In this document: piece after piece, positions 5,263 to 6,627 of the stretch
Layout of the letters: each line of letters begins with the position of its first letter
How positions within the stretch are numbered: position 1 is the first letter of the stretch
NCBI GenBank assembly: GCA_023405705.1
Contig: JAEXXR010000002.1
Location: 1 to 6,627 of the forward strand
Direction: 5' to 3'
Length of the DNA: 6,627 bases
DNA from: Actinomycetes bacterium
GTDB lineage: Bacteria; Actinomycetota; Thermoleophilia; Solirubrobacterales; Solirubrobacteraceae
Position numbers and translations under genes: made by a program
Notes under the pieces: generated by a model
Told to the model about the DNA's origin: nothing
Seen by the model: the letters and a program-made list of their open reading frames with translations, nothing else
Databases searched by the model: none

Positions 5263-6555
5263 CTACGAACGCGTGAAGCGGCGGCCGGCCGTCGGCGATG
5301 CGGCCTCGTCGAGACGCGCGGCGCTGCCGGCCGCGGCCAGCTCGCCGTCGTCGGCCGCGGCGGCCATCTCGGCCTCGGCGGCGGCCTTCTCGGCGGCGGC
5401 GAGGCGCTCGGGGGTCATCTCGCCGGCGTTCTCGGCCTCGATCGCCTCCAGCCAGGCCGCTCCCTCGGCGGCCTCGCCGGCGTCGACGTCGACCTTCTTG
5501 CCCGACTTGACGTACTTGTCGATCTCGGCGAAGAGCGTGTCGACGAGCTGCTCCTGCGGGACCTTGCGCAGCGCTCTGCCGCGGCTGAAGATCAGGCCCT
5601 CGTTCTTGGCGCCGGTGATGCCGAAGTCGGCGTGCGACGCCTCGCCGATGCCGTTGACTGCGCAGCCGAGCACGGCGACCTCGATCGGGTCGGCGTACGC
5701 CTCCAGGCGGCGCTCGATCTCGGCGACGACGGTGTCCATGTCGAACTGCAGGCGGCCGCAGGTCGGACAGGCGATCAGCACGGGGCCGCGGTCGCGCAGC
5801 TGGAGCGCCTTCAGGATCTCCCAGGCGACCTTCACCTCCTCCTCCGCGTGGAAGGTGGAGAGCGAGATGCGGATCGTGTCGCCGATGCCGTCGGCGAGCA
5901 GCGTGCCGAGGCCGACGGAGGACTTGAGCGAGCCCGACCACTTCGTGCCGGCCTCGGTGATGCCGAGGTGGAGCGGGTACGGGATCCGCTCGCTCAGCAG
6001 GCGGTTCGACGCGATCGTGTTCGGCACGTTCGTCGACTTGATCGAGACCTTGAAGTCCTCGAACCGGAGCGACTCCATCAGCGCGACGAACTCGGTCGCG
6101 GCGGTCACGAGCGCCTCGACGCTGTTCTCGCGCTCGAGCGCGTGCAGGTGTCTCGGCAGCGAGCCGGAGTTGACGCCGATGCGGATCGGCACGCCGGCCG
6201 CTCTCGCCTTCTCGGCGACGAGCGCGACCTTGTCGGGGCCGCCGATGTTGCCGGGGTTGAGGCGGATGCAGTGGGCGCCCGCGTCGATCGCCTTCAGCGC
6301 CAGCGTGTAGTTGAAGTGGATGTCCGCGATGATCGGGATCGGCGACTCGCGCACGATCGTCTTCAGCGCCTCGACGTCCTCGTCGCGCGGCACCGCGCAG
6401 CGGACGATGTCGGCGCCGGCCTCGGCGACGCGGCGGATCTGGGCCATCGTCGCCTGCAGGTCGGCGGTCTCGGTCTTCGTCATCGTCTGGACGGCGACGG
6501 GCGCGCCGCCGCCGATCGGCACGCCGCCGACGTGGATCTGCCGCTTTGAGGCCAT
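5263..6555 (-). CDS. ispG: 4-hydroxy-3-methylbut-2-en-1-yl diphosphate synthase with extended C-terminus
   Basis: IspG (GcpE) reduces methylerythritol cyclodiphosphate to HMBPP, the penultimate step of the MEP isoprenoid pathway, using a [4Fe-4S] cluster. Residues about 5-245 form the TIM barrel, with conserved VQTMTKTET (22-30), HCIRLNPGNIG (95-105) and IRIGVNSGSL (124-133). The reductase-like C-terminal domain supplies the cluster ligands C263 and C266 (CPTCGR), C298 and E305 (CAVNGIGE), with the same +7 spacing from Cys to Glu as E. coli C305/E312. NGIGE replaces the common NGPGE. The core ends near residue 352; the remaining 78 residues are an Ala/Glu-rich tail absent from typical 360-390-residue enzymes. 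The two-domain form lacks the large plant/Chlamydia insertion. ATG at 6555 has no Shine-Dalgarno but a TACACT hexamer 7 nt upstream. In many actinobacteria the gene follows dxr and an M50 protease. Confidence 0.97.
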   Translation of the reverse strand: MASKRQIHVGGVPIGGGAPVAVQTMTKTETADLQATMAQIRRVAEAGADIVRCAVPRDEDVEALKTIVRESPIPIIADIHFNYTLALKAIDAGAHCIRLNPGNIGGPDKVALVAEKARAAGVPIRIGVNSGSLPRHLHALERENSVEALVTAATEFVALMESLRFEDFKVSIKSTNVPNTIASNRLLSERIPYPLHLGITEAGTKWSGSLKSSVGLGTLLADGIGDTIRISLSTFHAEEEVKVAWEILKALQLRDRGPVLIACPTCGRLQFDMDTVVAEIERRLEAYADPIEVAVLGCAVNGIGEASHADFGITGAKNEGLIFSRGRALRKVPQEQLVDTLFAEIDKYVKSGKKVDVDAGEAAEGAAWLEAIEAENAGEMTPERLAAAEKAAAEAEMAAAADDGELAAAGSAARLDEAASPTAGRRFTRS

Positions 6556-6562
6556 GGCCCTG

Positions 6563-6568
6563 AGTGTA
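6563..6568 (-). promoter_or_regulatory. -10 element candidate of ispG (leaderless)
   Basis: On the minus strand TACACT is followed by 7 nt (CAGGGCC) and the ispG ATG, placing the predicted transcription start at or next to the start codon. The AGGG inside those 7 nt is too close to the ATG to act as a Shine-Dalgarno. No good -35 hexamer is visible, so this rests on the -10 match and spacing alone. Confidence 0.45.
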
Positions 6569-6591
6569 GACGCGGCCCTGCGGCGAGGACC

Positions 6592-6627
6592 TCAGCCCGC
6601 CGGGCGACCGGGCGCGGCGGCCACCGC
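6592..6627 (-). CDS. Possible 3' end of an upstream gene
   Basis: One minus-strand frame entering from the window edge reads AVAAAPGRPAG and stops at TGA (6594-6592), 36 nt upstream of ispG. The composition fits the low-complexity end of a GC-rich actinobacterial protein, and in related genomes an M50 site-2 protease often precedes ispG. Eleven codons cannot identify a gene, and the other two frames are also open here, so this is only a candidate. Confidence 0.3.
   Translation of the reverse strand, partial: AVAAAPGRPAG

Noticed and set aside
3651..5276. Plus-strand open frame spanning the GH-like gene, intergenic region and hydrolase
   Set aside because: It crosses two genes and a hairpin, and its second half is almost only Arg, Ala, Gly and Ser, which is not a plausible protein.
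5330..5410. GCG/GCC-rich repetitive stretch that looked like a tandem repeat
   Set aside because: It encodes the Ala/Glu-rich tail of IspG in frame and shows no fixed repeat unit.
4468..6549. Very long plus-strand open frame antisense to ispG and the hydrolase
   Set aside because: It mirrors the codon phase of two unmistakable minus-strand genes. Its translation is low-complexity Arg/Ala/Val/Asp-rich with no domain, as expected for antisense frames in GC-rich DNA.
1..6627. Mobile element, phage, defence, CRISPR or RNA gene content
   Set aside because: No transposase, integrase, array of spaced repeats, or tRNA/rRNA-like sequence was recognised on either strand; composition is uniform across the window.

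Overview
The window looks like a chromosomal segment of a high-GC Gram-positive bacterium (GC near 70% by eye, not counted). The best guess is the deep-branching actinobacterial class Thermoleophilia (Solirubrobacterales-like) or a relative such as Rubrobacteria. This rests on GC-rich codons, GTG starts, apparent leaderless genes, and a small RsiG-type anti-sigma factor carrying one c-di-GMP motif, as described for early-branching actinobacteria. The assignment is an inference. All supported genes are on the minus strand, so transcription runs from right to left.

Layout in order of transcription: (1) a possible last few codons of an upstream gene (6592-6627); (2) ispG, an isoprenoid (MEP pathway) iron-sulfur enzyme with a long Ala/Glu-rich C-terminal tail (5263-6555); (3) an alpha/beta hydrolase with a complete catalytic triad (4414-5199), followed directly by a strong inverted repeat; (4) a secreted TIM-barrel glycoside-hydrolase-like protein with its own promoter candidate and Shine-Dalgarno (3303-4262); (5) proS, a bacterial-type prolyl-tRNA synthetase with editing domain (1561-3243), overlapping (6) a CDP-alcohol phosphatidyltransferase, probably pgsA (884-1579); (7) after a well-formed promoter whose -35 lies in a perfect inverted repeat, a small RsiG-like c-di-GMP-binding anti-sigma protein (540-794); (8) a zinc-ribbon plus FHA-domain protein resembling GarA/OdhI (51-518); and (9) the first 18 codons of another gene starting in a 4-bp ATGA overlap (1-54).

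Most of the window is housekeeping: isoprenoid precursors, tRNA charging and phospholipid synthesis. The most interesting part is the left end. There a predicted c-di-GMP-responsive anti-sigma factor and a predicted Ser/Thr-kinase-responsive FHA protein appear to share one transcript with its own regulated-looking promoter, joining two signalling currencies in one small operon.

A second theme is translation initiation. ispG, the hydrolase and proS have -10-like hexamers only 7-9 nt from their ATG and no Shine-Dalgarno, as expected for leaderless or nearly leaderless mRNAs, whereas the GH-like gene and rsiG have clear ribosome binding sites. The window is also unusual in using AGA arginine codons far more than AGG despite its GC content. 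I found no mobile element, CRISPR array, tRNA or rRNA.
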